In this document: one piece after another, positions 23,260 to 35,072 of the stretch
How the letters are laid out: the number at the start of each line of letters is the position of its first letter
Numbering within the stretch: position 1 is the first letter of the stretch
Assembly: GCA_947646735.1 (NCBI GenBank)
Contig: CANTFK010000505.1
Span: forward strand, 1-48,769
DNA from: Peronospora farinosa
Taxonomy: Eukaryota; Oomycota; Peronosporomycetes; Peronosporales; Peronosporaceae
Direction: 5' to 3'
Length of the DNA stretch: 48,769 nt
Notes under the pieces: model-generated
Seen by the model: only the letters and a program-made list of their open reading frames with translations
What the model was told of the DNA's origin: nothing
The model's database searches: none
Translations under genes and position numbers: made by a program

Positions 23260-25519
23260 ATGGCTTCTTCTTCGTCTGCGGCCGCTTCCCTTGTTTGCCG
23301 GGATGGTTCCGAATTCGTCATATCTGCAAGCTCTTCAGCCGTTTCGAGACCTGAAAAGTCTCGCCTAACTTCCGATCCGCCTATGAAACATTCTTCCGGA
23401 TCGCGGATTTTGCTACCTTCTACTCGTGTAGAATTCCCGCCCGTGATGGATCGTAATATCTTGTAGTCGTCAATAGTGGCATTCTACAATCGTTTAGACG
23501 CCCAAACTGCTGTCGTGGACATTTATTGTTCCTTGGAAGATGCTCTACGAGATCAAGAAGTGCGCTCTACTCGGTTGGAACGTGAATTGCAATCCTTCCG
23601 GGAATCAGCACCTCCTCTGTCCAAATTCGTCTTGGATCGCTACAAGCGGCTTCAGGAACGTTACGACACTGCGATCTAGAAAAACCAAGAGTTTGAAGAT
23701 GAACTGGGCCTGCGAGAGGATCAATCTCAAGAGATTGCGAGCTTGAAAACCGCTTTACTCAAAGCAAACACGGCGAAACAGCATGCTCAGGAGAGACACC
23801 GACGATAAATGGCCGTGACTGAGCAAGTCTTGAAGGATCAGTTCCAACTCCAGCTAGCTTCTTTCCAGGATCGTCTTGTTTAAACTCCAAGCCACCCATG
23901 ATGATCTCGAAATGAAAATCTTCGCAAAGATATCTCTTTGGATCAGCTACGGCGAAAAATCTTGGATCGGGAAATGGAACGCGATCAGGCCGTCCACGAT
24001 CGGGATGCACTTCGATCCCATTTAGCCCAGCTAGCTTCTGGATCACTCCCAATCATCCAAGCTGATCCTCCTGCACCAGATAGCTCGGCGTCCCGCAAAA
24101 GCAAACGGTCTTCGTCCCCATCGGTCGAACTTCCACCCAAACGTCCTCGAGCCGTAGGCTCTTCTTCTTCGGGCCCGCCTGCCTCCATCCAAGGCAATAT
24201 TCCATCGATCCAGAGAAATGTCTCAGCACGATCCGCTAAATCGGCTAGTTCCACTGTACCAGCCCGATCTGTCGGATCTAAAAAACGTGATCCGGATGCT
24301 TCCAAAGTTCAAGCAAAACCCCGGAAAAAACCTGTCGCCCCTTCGAAGTCGAAAGGGAAGAAGAAAATTCCCACACCTTCAATAGGGAAAAACAAGAAAT
24401 AGATTCCTACGCCCCCTTCCTCCAAGTCGAGTGACGACGAAGAATTTTTGATTCTGGAGATTCCCTGCTTGCAGCTCTATCTGGATCGCGTTCTTCCTCT
24501 AGACGATGTGGCTCGGCAACTGGGGTTTTTCCGCACGTTGGATCTCCTGGTTCCCCGATCAATGTCGACACCTCCAGTTCCACGTATGAGTCTCTCCCAG
24601 CGTCGCCTGCTCCATCCGCCTCGACTAATATTTCGAAAGTGGATCTTTTGGAGAACCTTCTAGTGATTCTGAGGGTGCTGTCAGCTTCACCAGCGAATCC
24701 CGTGAGAAGATCAACATATTGCTTTTACCACACGAGTACGCCGATCTACCGGCTACTCAGAAGTCGCGAAATCAATGGATCCCTGGATATCGCAAACGAA
24801 TTCCTCGATCGTCAGCTCAGGTTGCGCCATGGTCAGCCCGAAGAATTAGCTCCACCTGCGTGGCCGAGTTGAACGTGGACTTTTTGTACAAGCATCTTTC
24901 TAAGCCCAAAGGATACCCTTTTCCCATACTGACTATATCCAAGATACCGCCATATGATTCACTATGGACGCCGAGGCTGGTCACTTCGGCGCAAATTGCA
25001 GCACTTTATGACCAGGAACCATGGAAATCTCTTGATACTTTGGTCACCCCATTTTCATTTCCGATGACTAAGTGGTTCGACGAGCTAAAAGTCCATTATC
25101 TTGATTTTGAAGATCGACATTGGCAAGCGCTTTGGGAATTAACTCATCCGTTGTACCTATCGAAAGAGCAGCGTGAAAGCGATCCAGACTTGGCGAAGTT
25201 TTACCGGGAGCGTAAACAACGCCGATCACGATCTGGTACCCGCTGGAAATTCGTTCTTCGGGTAATAATCATGGGGCACTGCGATCTGGATATCTTGTTG
25301 GATCAATTTTTTCTCCATTTCCCTCAGTCTTCCGAAATACCAGTATGGTATCCTGGTTTGGATTGCAAGCAGAAAAACATCCCCAACCTGATTACTGCAC
25401 TGTCGTTATTGGATTCTGCGGAGCCTTGGCGGAACAAATATCGATCCTCTATCGCGGATCACCCCGGTTCATCCCTCGCCCGTTTATCCAGTAAATTCTT
25501 TACCAAACAGCAATCGTGA
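23260..25519 (+). pseudogene. Antisense ORF of Gypsy-2 (coiled coil plus unknown C-terminal domain)
   Basis: On plus, opposite to gag-pol and about 80 bp from the LTR, a frame starts MASSSSAAASLVCRDGSEF. It continues, across in-frame stops at about 23464, 23677 and 23806, as a helical stretch (RSTRLERELQSFRES, LREDQSQEIASLKTALL). Next come a Lys/Ser/Pro-rich basic region (23938-24402, KPRKKPVAPSKSKGKKKIP) and a 266-codon open end (24719-25519) containing YDQEPWKSLDTLVTPFSFPM and FEDRHWQALWELTHPLYLS. I do not recognise a family. Antisense or extra ORFs are known in some plant Tat/Ogre Gypsy elements, so this could be an accessory protein gene. It is degenerate here, but the C-terminal 800 bp remain open. 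Confidence 0.55.
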
Positions 25520-25720
25520 TCCGATAACACTTCTTGATCGTTCAATACAATTCCATTTTGTTTCTCCTTTTCGTTAAAATTGTCTTCTTTTGTTGGGCTT
25601 CTTTAGCCGCGATCTCGTCTTCCAGACCTTCGATCGCCATACTCATTACGCACAAATTTCCTTTCCATCATCCTATGCAACCTTCTTGTATATTATACCA
25701 TCCCCAACATTCTATCTTCG

Positions 25721-27005
25721 TTAGCCGCCAGATCCCTCTTCATGTGATTGCATCACTTCAAAACGATTCCGGCAAATCTTGCCACGTTCAAAATCTCGCA
25801 ATAGGGCACCACAATTTAAGTCGGCTTCGTCCACCCAGGATGGGTTAGCATAACCTTTCCAGTAGACTTTAAACTGTCTATGTACTCGTCCAAAACGTGT
25901 CTTTTTATCAGACCGTACATTCACAATCTTTTCCACTTCGAATTCATCGTCTTCCAGATTACCTTCAAAACTATCTTCCGGCAAAAGCGCTTCATCAAAA
26001 TCGAATCGATACTCTTCTTCAATCGTCAGCAATTTTTTTGGACGATCGGGGAACGTCTTTACTCTCTTCAACTTGGATATATGTACGACGGGAAATAATC
26101 GATATGGTGTACCAGCGATCTCCAGTCGGACAGCGTGATCTCCACACATTTCCTTTACTCGAAAAGGTCCATGCCACATATGTGCTAGTTTTCGAGCATA
26201 CCCTTCTTTCACCCGATCCAAATATAACCAGACTTGCGCCCCTGGTTCAATTTCGTGAGGCTTGAGATTTTCATTGTGGCGATCAGCACGTGTTTGGATC
26301 GCAGTCCTGAGTCTCTCATTTACTGCTTCTCTCGCCCGCTGATAATGCCGCTGCAAATGATATCGCCACCTACGTGGATCGCGATCCCGACGCCTAGTAC
26401 TTCCTAATGGTAATGTAGCTTCCAACGTAGATCGCGGGTCCCAACCATGAAATAAGAAAAATGGCGTTTCGCCACGCACCCGATCTTGGGCGGTATTGAT
26501 CGCGAAAGTTAGGCGTTCGGCATTCTCATCCCAGTCTTGTTAATTCACGTCAGAGACATACATCTTTAATGCACGAGTCAGAGTTTGCACCATACGTTCC
26601 GCAGTCCCATTTGCTTGAGGGCGATATGCCATCGTTGCCCTTTGCTTCTGTCCAATAATTCGGTTAAACGCACGAAAAAAATCCGACATAAACCCGGGCT
26701 CTCGGTCATGACGTATTGCTTCACTAGAACCAAAACGACTCTTCATAATTTTCAGCGATAGTTTGGGCTGTTCGCGACGAACTTGCTTTGGCGATCACGT
26801 AGCCAGAAAATAAATCCACCCAGATAAGTAACTCGGTATTTCCTTTGAACAATTTAGGCAGAGACGGTATGTGATCCATGGCGATAATTTGAAAAGGATA
26901 GGTAGCCCATAGATTCCCCGGTGTTCCTCCATCAATCACGGGACGTCCCTTTCCAGTTTCACAATCTGTGCACTGATTCACATAGCGTTGAACACTTCGA
27001 TACAA
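25721..27005 (-). pseudogene. Integrase with chromodomain of Gypsy-2
   Basis: Minus frames give YVNQCTDCETGKG (zinc-binding end), IAMDHIPSLP (first catalytic Asp), RHDREPGFMSDFF (second Asp) and YRPQANGTAERMVQ (Glu), the DDE triad. After a TAA near 26525 the C-terminal part resumes (RGETPFFLFHGWDPRSTL, GAQVWLYLDRVKEGYARKLA, GPFRVKE) and ends with a chromodomain-like FKVYWKGYANPSWVDEADL. Integrase inserts element DNA into chromatin, and the chromodomain would target it. Broken by a shift near 26746 and a stop, so inactive. Confidence 0.75.
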
Positions 27006-27124
27006 ACCCCTCCAGTGAAAATGCGCTATAACTCGCTAATAGGTTTACCCAATTCCCTGGTGACCCCCTTTCAAACTAGAATGATAGTTATGCAGGAAAT
27101 CTTGCTGCAGATTTTCGGGTACCA

Positions 27125-28303
27125 CTAAACGAGCGATTTTGTCCCGATCTTCGGATTTCGTTGTGCTTCCCGGGCAAAATATAACAAATTATCTTCATCC
27201 ACTTCATAATCATTAGCCATCTTGGCACATGATTTCGCTTCCTCGACCGTCAATGTCGAGATGTCACCGACCAAATATGTCTTCAGATTAGCGATCCAGC
27301 GTTCTTCGTCTTGGGAACGCTGTATGCGATCACTTCTCATCTGCTGCACCATTTCTTCCTGCATAATCTGTGGTTGTCGACGTTTTCTTCGTGGTACTCG
27401 AGCGATCGCCGCTACTTTAACCGCTAACTTGATCTCTTGAGGCTTTAGCAATTCATCCAACCGATTAAGCGTAATTAAATCTCGGCGATCCTCATCCGTA
27501 GTCACACTCGCCCCCTCTTCTCGATGCAATGCGATACTAGCCAATCGATCTGCGCTCTGATTCCAATCGCGTTTCATATGTAGAAACTCATGAGCGGGCC
27601 ACGACCGCAATTTCTCCAACGCTTTATGTCGCAATAATTGCAGACCTGGTGCCTTACAATCAATTTCACCACGCATTTGCCGTATCACCAAATTCGAGTC
27701 TCCACAAATCATAACTCGCCCCCTGTCCTGGTTTGCGAGTACTTCAAAACCCAGCAACATGCCGTTGTATTCTGCTTCATTCACTGTTAGATCCGTTGAA
27801 TATTTGGAAACTGCCTCCAAAATTGTCCACTCTGGTAATTGCCATACGATAGCACTAAAAGCTCTACCTTTACGTTTTGCTCGTGCCGATCCATCAAAAC
27901 TGACGACCAAAAGACTTTCCTTCTTTCCCACCGTAGTAGGAGGCATACTTATAGTTCTTCTTGGCTGTTTTGGAGGAGCGATCGCAATTAGTACCTCATC
28001 GACTTCTTCACGGGGAGTTATACTTGCCGCCAAAGCTCCAAGTATTTCGTTCTCTCCTTTCTCGCATTTCTTAATCTCCAATGTCCAAGTCGATAATAAT
28101 GCAGCCCACCTTCCTAGTCTTCCATTAAGACCGGCGTATTGTACTAGCCAGGCCAGCGTTGAATAACGTGTAAAAACCTTTATCTCTCGCAAGATTAGCA
28201 TAGTATAGCATGTATCCAGAATCCGGAGGAGTGATAACACTTCTTTCTCGGCCATCCCGTAATTTATTTCATTCGGCTTCAACGTCCGAATGTTACCGGC
28301 CAA
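27125..28303 (-). pseudogene. RNase H plus second RNase HI-like domain of Gypsy-2
   Basis: A 392-codon minus frame begins with the end of the usual Gypsy RNase H (NYGMAEKEVLSLLRIL, KVFTRYSTLAWL), apparently without intact catalytic Asp residues. About 130 residues in, a second domain appears: VVSFDGSARAKRKGRAFSAI, VNEAEYNGMLLGFEV, MICGDSNLVIRQMRG, RDWNQSADRLAS. This is the D-E-D-D layout of cellular or archaeal-type RNase HI. Dual RNase H is known from some LTR elements, where the added domain takes over catalysis. The frame continues into a basic linker toward the integrase. Confidence 0.75.
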
Positions 28304-28520
28304 TATATGCCATTAAATCCTGCAGCAAAGCTTCTGAAACCGCCCATTTACTTGCGTAAACGACAATAACTGGAGATCGATCTGGATCGAAGTGTTTGAG
28401 AATCGGGGTATTTGCGATCTTGACTTTCAACATAGTAAAAGTGATCATCGATTTTTCCCATCGAGTCCGACCTTCTCGATCTGGATCGCCCCCTGTATCA
28501 GGGTCTCGATCTGGATTAGG

Positions 28521-29585
28521 TTAATTCGTTTCTTGCCAGTCACCATCGTTACTCTCTCCAACATTTTTAGCCAGTGTATTCACCTTATCCAAACGGCGGA
28601 TTTCATGGAAATCTTCTTCCCGTAATTCGTACAACACCGACGCGTCAATCGCAAAATCCTCGATAAATCGGCTATAGTAATTTAAACTCCCTAGAAACGA
28701 CTGCATCGATCGTAATGTCTTTGGGAATGGGATATTCACAAGTGATCCTTGATCTTTTGGATGTGCCTCTATTCCAGCGAGTGAAACTTGATGTCCCAAG
28801 TAATTCACCTTTCGTCGTCCCCAAAAACTTTTAGCCAGGCTTATCGACAGATTCCATTCATTGCATGCCTTTAGCAATCGTTTCACCTTATCATATAAGA
28901 AGGTCCACGACGTAGCGGGAATCAGTATGTCATCGATATATGATCTTTTACCAAGCACAGAGGGATTCTGGCTGCTATCCAATTCTCCCTCTGAAAACAA
29001 GTCAATCAATCTTGGCGATCCAGTATTTGTGAATTTCGAATCTGTTGATTCTGCACCGATCGTAGTCGTACTCTTGCCGATTTTGAGATAGCCATACAAC
29101 GCATTGTTTATAAGTCGCTGATAAATCTGTGGAGCGTTTTTCAGCCCAAACGGCATTCGCAACCATTCAAACAAACCCGACGGTGTAATAAAAGCCAAAA
29201 TCATTCTTGCCCGCTCCGTCATTCCCACGACCCAAAATCCGCTCGCCATGTCCAGAGAACAATACCACATCGCCTTGTCCATGTCTTGTAGCAGTTCGCT
29301 TATCAAAGGCATGGGGTAAACCATTAGTCTTGTCAGTTGGTTCACCCGTCGATAGTCGATACACAAACGGATGTCGACACCGTTCTTCTTAATAATCATA
29401 ATAATTGGCGAGGACCATGGTAAAGTAGATGGTGGAATGATTTTAGCTGATAATAATCCCTTGATTAGGTCAGCTAACTTCTTACGTAATTTAGGCGCGA
29501 CTAGTCGTACTCGTTGTGCGATCGGATGTGCTCCACCAACATCTATATCACAATACAGCTCCACGTGCCGCTGGAGGTAAGGCAT
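28521..29585 (-). pseudogene. Reverse transcriptase of Gypsy-2
   Basis: A 354-codon minus frame with RT motifs: LPWSSPIIMIIKKNGVDIRL, CSLDMASGFWVVGM (Asp), MPFGLKNAPQIYQR, SYIDDILIPA (catalytic Asp pair) and VNYLGHQVSLAGIEAHP. About 45 residues rich in Ser/Thr/Asn (TTTIGAESTDSKFTNTG) are inserted between the FGLKNAP motif and YIDD, longer than in most Gypsy RTs and apparently a family trait or expansion. It feeds into RNase H downstream after a break around 28310-28520. Confidence 0.75.
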
Positions 29586-30738
29586 TTCCTTTGCCGATAA
29601 GCAAATGACGACTCTTCCAAATTAGTTGTCGTAATCCTTCTTGATCTTCAGTTAGGGAAACTCCTGGACCGCCCACCCCTATGTCATCAATTGTGACTTC
29701 GGCTGTAGATGAACCAATTTCTAGCAAAACTGCCATGTGTTGATCTACGACTTCGGCATACAACTCGCCACTTTCATGATAGTATGTTAGACTCTCCAGC
29801 TTCACCTCTTCACTTTTTGTCGAAAATTCTTCCTCTTTTTCCACATCGGACTCATTGTCCATCTTTAGGGATTGTGGATCGCGATCCTTTATTGCTGGAT
29901 CGCGATCCACACATATATCGATAATTGCCGGATCGCGACCCACAGAACTAAACTTTTTTAATTGCCAGATCACGATCCACAGAAACACTTTCCATAATTG
30001 TTGGATCGCGATCTACATCATCAATAGTCGCAGGATGCGATCCACAGAAACACTTTCCATAATTGTTGGATCGCGATCTACATCATCAATGGTCGCAGGA
30101 TCGCGATTTACAAAAACACTTTCCATAATTGTTGGATCGCAATCTACAACATCAATAATCGCTGGGTCGCGATCCACAGAAACACTTTCCATAATTGCTG
30201 GATCGCGATCTGTAATTGTCGGATCGCGATCTCCATAATCATGATTGACAAGATTCATATAGTGATCAATAAATTCTGAATCGATGCCCTCGTTGGTGCG
30301 AGCTTCTTTGACTGGCACATCCTTTACTTGATCGACTTCTGGCGTTCCTTTGATCACATTAATCATAAACGGCGATCGTGCTGATCGCTGATGTTCGTCC
30401 TTGATCTCCCTGTCTTCTACAACTTTATCATCGACGTCACTTATTGTACTGAGTTCATCATTTAATCGTGACGCGAGTTTCACTGTTTCCGTGGTACTTT
30501 TTTCTGCTTCCTCCTTTGAACGTGTTAAGATCCTCTATGGCGTAGGGTATGAAGGATGATCCATAAGCGGTCCGGTATATTCTTCCGGTGGTTCTTCTTC
30601 TCGATCCGTTGTCGCTTCGAACGCTAATATCTGCCATTCGTTATACCGACGCGATCCCACCAAGACATATCCTGGGGACCGAGGTATCATATAAGCGACC
30701 ATCCACCAACCTAATGGCGATCCATGACTTAAAGTCAC
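29548..30738 (-). pseudogene. Protease-RT connector with acidic DRDPAI repeats
   Basis: Minus frames at 30013-30483 and 29548-29988 carry repeats such as VDRDPAIMESVS and CDPTIMESVFVNRDPATI, encoded by GGATCGCGATC-type DNA units of about 30-60 bp (29875-30235). The preceding part (30535-30738) has GWWMVAYMIPRSPGYVLVGS. The repeats give a disordered acidic linker; no enzymatic motif is seen. Several frames are involved, so it is broken. Confidence 0.5.
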
Positions 30739-30948
30739 TTCTTGATCGCCGATATTAGTCAGTTATAAGTACTTGATCTGACCTGGTCCCGTAGTTACTG
30801 TAGGTACCCACTTCGGATCGCGCCTCACCCAGATCTTGGCTTTAGGAGGACTAACCCCGATCTTCACTTCAGTCGATTTACCCACGGGAATCACCACATA
30901 TTGATCTGGAATTGTGATCGCTTGTATGGTCGTCCGGTAAGGAGGTCT

Positions 30949-31266
30949 TCATCCATTCAAAAGTATCCTGACCTCATCAGGCAAACAAAGTGTTCCATCT
31001 GCTAAATCCAGGCGTATTCCAGCCGGTACCATGAAATCCATTCCTAGGATCGCGTCTTGACCTACTTGATCTCCTACCCAAGCATCAAAATAGTAGACTA
31101 ATGATACATTCAGCGTGATCTTGATTCTTGTACGACCGTCCGTCATGTATGTGTTCTCACCAATCCCAACACATTCTTGCCTCTGACTCCCGTCAATGAC
31201 ACATCTTACCTTACGAGCAAAGGTGGTGTCGACAATCGAGACTTCGGCTCCAGAATCAAACAACAT
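30949..31266 (-). pseudogene. Aspartic protease of Gypsy-2
   Basis: The minus frame begins MLFDSGAEVSIVDTTFAR, the retropepsin active-site motif (D-S-G) with the hydrophobic triad context, and contains AILGMDFMVPAGIRLDL, the usual second conserved element (ILG-D). The upstream residues (KWFKQAKATGK) lie in a contiguous frame toward gag. It would process Gag-Pol. Family identification is good; the intactness of the polyprotein around it is not. Confidence 0.75.
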
Positions 31267-31575
31267 AGTCGCCTTTTCATTGTTGATCTTGCCCGTTGCC
31301 TTGGCTTGCTTGAACCATTTTCCTGGGGTATGATATTTCCAATATCCCTTGATTCACCTGGTGCTAAGTCGAGCTCCATTTTCGCAGGCGATCGGGCATA
31401 TTCATCAACTCTTACGACACTTGATATTGAACGCAGAAATTTTGAATCTTCACATGTATTATTCGGGTCGATCTGAGTGTTAACACGCCCTGACCTATCG
31501 ATCTTCTTTCCTCAAATACATAAATGCAGAGCCTAGAACGCTCGGCTCGTACCAGATTCCAACCTGGCGAGCATC

Positions 31576-33352
31576 CTAGTTTAACATTTCTTCAGCCTTC
31601 GGCGGAAGCATTCCAGCATGCTTGGTTGGGACATACCACTTGCGTATCATGTTGTAGAATTCTTCCATTCGACATTTTCCATGGTCATGGATATCTCCGC
31701 AGGCAGCACAGGTGTAAAAACGCTTGTCCGAAGGATGTCCCTTACGACCACACTTCTGACACGTTAGTCTCTTCCAGCATCCACGATCATCATGTTTCTT
31801 CGACCCACAATGGGTACAAGCCTTCTGATTCCCCATGCGATCTGGACTGCGATCTTGATCCAAATGGTCCGATCCCGCGCGTTGATCACTGAATTTCTTC
31901 ACGCGTTCCGGTACTGTAGCCACACATAAGTTGCGTCGATCTGTATCGGCGTCTGATCCACTAATATCCGAGTCTGACTCACTGCTACTGCCTTCCAGAC
32001 GAATCTCTCTCACGGCACGAGTTGGTTTCGAGGGTGTCGGAGTAGAGGCCGACGCATATCGCTGACGAAATCTGCTTAACCCCATTGAACTCGGATAATG
32101 TCCTCCTTCCATGCGTTGATATGTTCGCAGAGTCTCTTCCATATCGTCGGCGTCTCCAAGGCGTAGCAACGTCAACTGCTTAGCCAGATCGCGATCATCA
32201 AGTGTACCACTGAAATGTTCCACATGCTCTCGGCGAATCGAGGGCGATGCCTCCCGAATGGGAATTTTTGCTCGGATCGCGGCCACATTCAGCCGATACA
32301 AATATTACAATGGCGTTTCATCGTATCGCTTCTTCGCATGATAGTATTGTCTCCCGACAGACATACCATATCCACAATACTGGATCAGGAAGGTTTCCAA
32401 CAACGACTTCCAAGAGTTCCGAGTGGATCGACTTAACTGGCTATACCAATTTCGTGCCGGCCCCGTAAGTAAATCACCAAATACTAGGCATTTTTCATCA
32501 TCCGGGGCTTGGTTGCGTAAGAACGCCGACTTGGCCTTGTTAACCCAACTTGGCCTTGTTAACCCAACTTCTCGCTCGATCTTCATCCTTGTCCCGTCCT
32601 GTAAATTCTTTTAGATCTGCGATCGCAGACATTCGGATCCGCTGCGTGACAAGCCCACCATTAGGTACAGTACCTGCACTTGCCACTTGTGGTCGTCTTG
32701 TATCCTCCAGCCCCAAATCATCTAGGTCGCAATTATTGGATCGCGATTGACGCGATCCGGCCGATTCCATGTCCACATCCGAAATGCCGACTTTTGGGGT
32801 ATTTATGGAGATCGCGGATTGACTAGCGATCATGCGAGCTTGATCCTGTTCATACTTCCTCATAGCAGCTTCAAAGTAGGACTACAGCTGCCCTGATCCA
32901 GTCACATTCGTATCTTCAGCTGCGGATGTCGTTGGCGACTGTACTTCGGCCTTGGTCGGTACAAGTCGTTCACAAATGTGTGTTGCACCAGCCGGTCCAA
33001 GTGACATTCGCTGAATGTTGATCGAGGTATCCGACTCCCCTTCAGATTCCGCTGACATATATTGTGACGATCCAGTATGATAACCTTTTGGAATATCTAC
33101 GATCGGTTGGATCGCCTGGTCTACTGGAACGCATTCTCCAGTTAGCGGAACTAACTTCGCAAACAGAGATCGCCCTGCCTGGATCACCCGATCATGATCG
33201 CATTCCAGCAGCACCTGTGCGTCAAAAGCTCCAGCGTTGAATCCCGCGTTTTGGAGCAACTCCATAAGCCGACGGATCGCTTCCAACTGGTTCGGTGTTG
33301 GAGTGGGAGCTGAGATTGGTCTTCGCAGCGATCCAATCAACTTCGGTCTCAA
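31576..33352 (-). pseudogene. Gag of Gypsy-2, broken
   Basis: Four minus segments make up a Gag: an N-terminal part (33352-32882), a middle with Gag core (SAFLRNQAPDDEKCLVFGDL, WYSQLSRSTRNSWKSLLETF), and a C-terminal Cys/His region (CTHCGSKKHDDRGC, CQKCGRKGHPSDKRFYTCAA) with at least two zinc knuckles. In-frame stops lie at about 32882 and 32303. A perfect 19-bp tandem duplication at 32529-32566 shifts the frame between them. It would have formed the particle shell; now inactive. Confidence 0.75.
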
Positions 33353-33863
33353 ATCTTTAGAACGGGATCGCTTGACAACAGATCTTTAAGCGCCTTCCAA
33401 TGAAAACACCATTCCAACTGATCCAGTTACTATCCTTTCGCCTTGTCATCCTCATGCGCCGGCTTCATATCGGCATCATCATGATCCGACTCAGGCGACT
33501 TCATCTTCACTCGAGATGGCTTCGAATTCTTCTTCTTCTTCGAATTCGGAGTGGTTTTGGATAAATTTCCCTCGGTTTAACTGTAGAATTTTTATCCAGC
33601 GGATTGCGTTTTGCAACGCGATCCGCAGGGGTCCTCGAAAGGACCTGGGGAGGGGGTGGAGTTTTTCTTCCAGATCAATCTCTTGATCTTCCTCCTTGGT
33701 TTTCTTTTCATCTGCGCCCCTACCAAAACGCTGATGATCCGGGGATCTTTTTTCTTCACACGTCTGCGGTGATCCCTTTACCGCTGACGCTTCAATCCCA
33801 GGTTCAATTTTGACCTTTACATCTTCTCTCAGGGACTCACGGTGAAATCCCGAGTCACCAGAA

Positions 33864-33882
33864 GATCCGGGCACGCACACCA
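33864..33882 (-). other. Gypsy-2 putative primer binding site
   Basis: One base after the 5' LTR on minus the sequence is TGGTGTGCGTGCCCGGATC. It starts with the TGG that pairs with a tRNA CCA end, and its complement resembles a tRNA acceptor/T-arm 3' end. I cannot say which tRNA. Confidence 0.5.
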
Positions 33883-33883
33883 T

Positions 33884-35072
33884 TGTGGTGAAGTAGGATT
33901 CGCAAAATTGCTGATGCGATCCCAACTCTCCACTGGCGCCCGGACGACCGACAAACGGAGGGGGTACCCCGATTCCGTGTGTATAGCCTTCCTTGCCTTG
34001 TGTACTCGTCGGTAGGGCGGGTTGCTCTCTTCTCGGTATACTTGAGTCGATGTTGATCCTAATTGTGTTAGGGATAGGTGGGGGGCGATCGCGTGGAATT
34101 CCTCACACGATCGCAGTTGCTCTTGGGGTGCTCTGTTTGAGTCGCCCTGATCTCTCTTGAGATCGCCTTGTCCAAAAATGTAGATACTTGATCCACTTGA
34201 TATACTTGATCTTCTGACCACTTGAGCCGTCTCGCGATCTTGTACCTTGTCCTTTTCTTGCTGTGCTGCGTCCAATCGCAGGGGAGTTGTTTGTTGAGAA
34301 TTCTTGCTATCTTTGGCCAAACAATCCAGGGATATGACTTGCGTAGTATGTAGACTTCCTTGAGACGTCGGGAGGCCAAATAATCCAGCCCGGAAGAGAA
34401 GTCGACACGTGTATTTAGAAGTAAAATTGAACTCTGTTAGTGTTAACCAATCAAAACTCGAAACCTACGATTCTGCCTATCTGTAGTCCAAGATGTATCA
34501 TCACGTGTCACCCTTTCAGAAAAAATCAGATATCGATATGTGGTCCACCCCAAAGGCCTTTACCATCCCGATCCATCGGCGACCTTGCCTTATCCTTGGA
34601 TCGCGACCTGAATCAGATCGCGTATCAGCTCAGGATCGCAGTCGATCCATAATGCGTAATCGTTTTGAACTGCATTGCGATTTAGTTGGATCGCGGTTCT
34701 TAGTCGGATCGCGGTTCTGAGTCGGATCGCGCTTAGCCTTGGATCGCGCTTTACCTTGGATCGCGGTTCTGAGTCGGATCGCGGTTCTGAGTCGGATCGC
34801 TGTCTACTTTGGATGGCGCTTAGCCTTGGATCGCAGTTCTGAATCGGATCTCGGTTCTGAATCGGATCTCGGTTCTGAATCGGATCGCGGTTCTGAGTCG
34901 GATCGCGCTTTACCTTGGATCGCGCTCAGCCTTGGATCGCGGTTCTGAGTCGGATCACGGTTCTCAGTCGGATCGCGCTTTACCTTGGATCGCGATCGAT
35001 CCTGGGTGTGTGGTCCACATAACTTGGATCGAGATCTCCACTCCACAAAACTTGTTTAGTCACTCTTCCACA
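33884..35072 (-). repeat. Gypsy-2 5' LTR
   Basis: Direct repeat of 22110-23178, starting TGTGGTGAAGTAGGATTCGC and ending CTCTTCCACA. Its internal GGATCGCGGTTCTGAGTC array (34680-35000) has more units than the other LTR, which accounts for most of the length difference of about 120 bp. The 34100-34400 portion is more diverged than the rest. Confidence 0.85.

Larger units (their letters stand above)
22110..35072 (-). mobile_element. Gypsy-2: long decayed Ty3/Gypsy with dual RNase H and antisense ORF
   Basis: Two direct LTR copies (22110-23178, 33884-35072) flank a 10.7-kb interior. On minus the order is gag (33352-31576), protease, an acidic repeat-rich region, RT, RNase H plus an extra RNase H, integrase with chromodomain. 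On plus, beside the 3' LTR, lies a long antisense ORF (23260-25519). Every coding region but a few is broken, so the copy is dead. No matching target-site duplication was found (CCAAG left, TGTCG right). The LTRs differ in repeat number. Confidence 0.85.
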
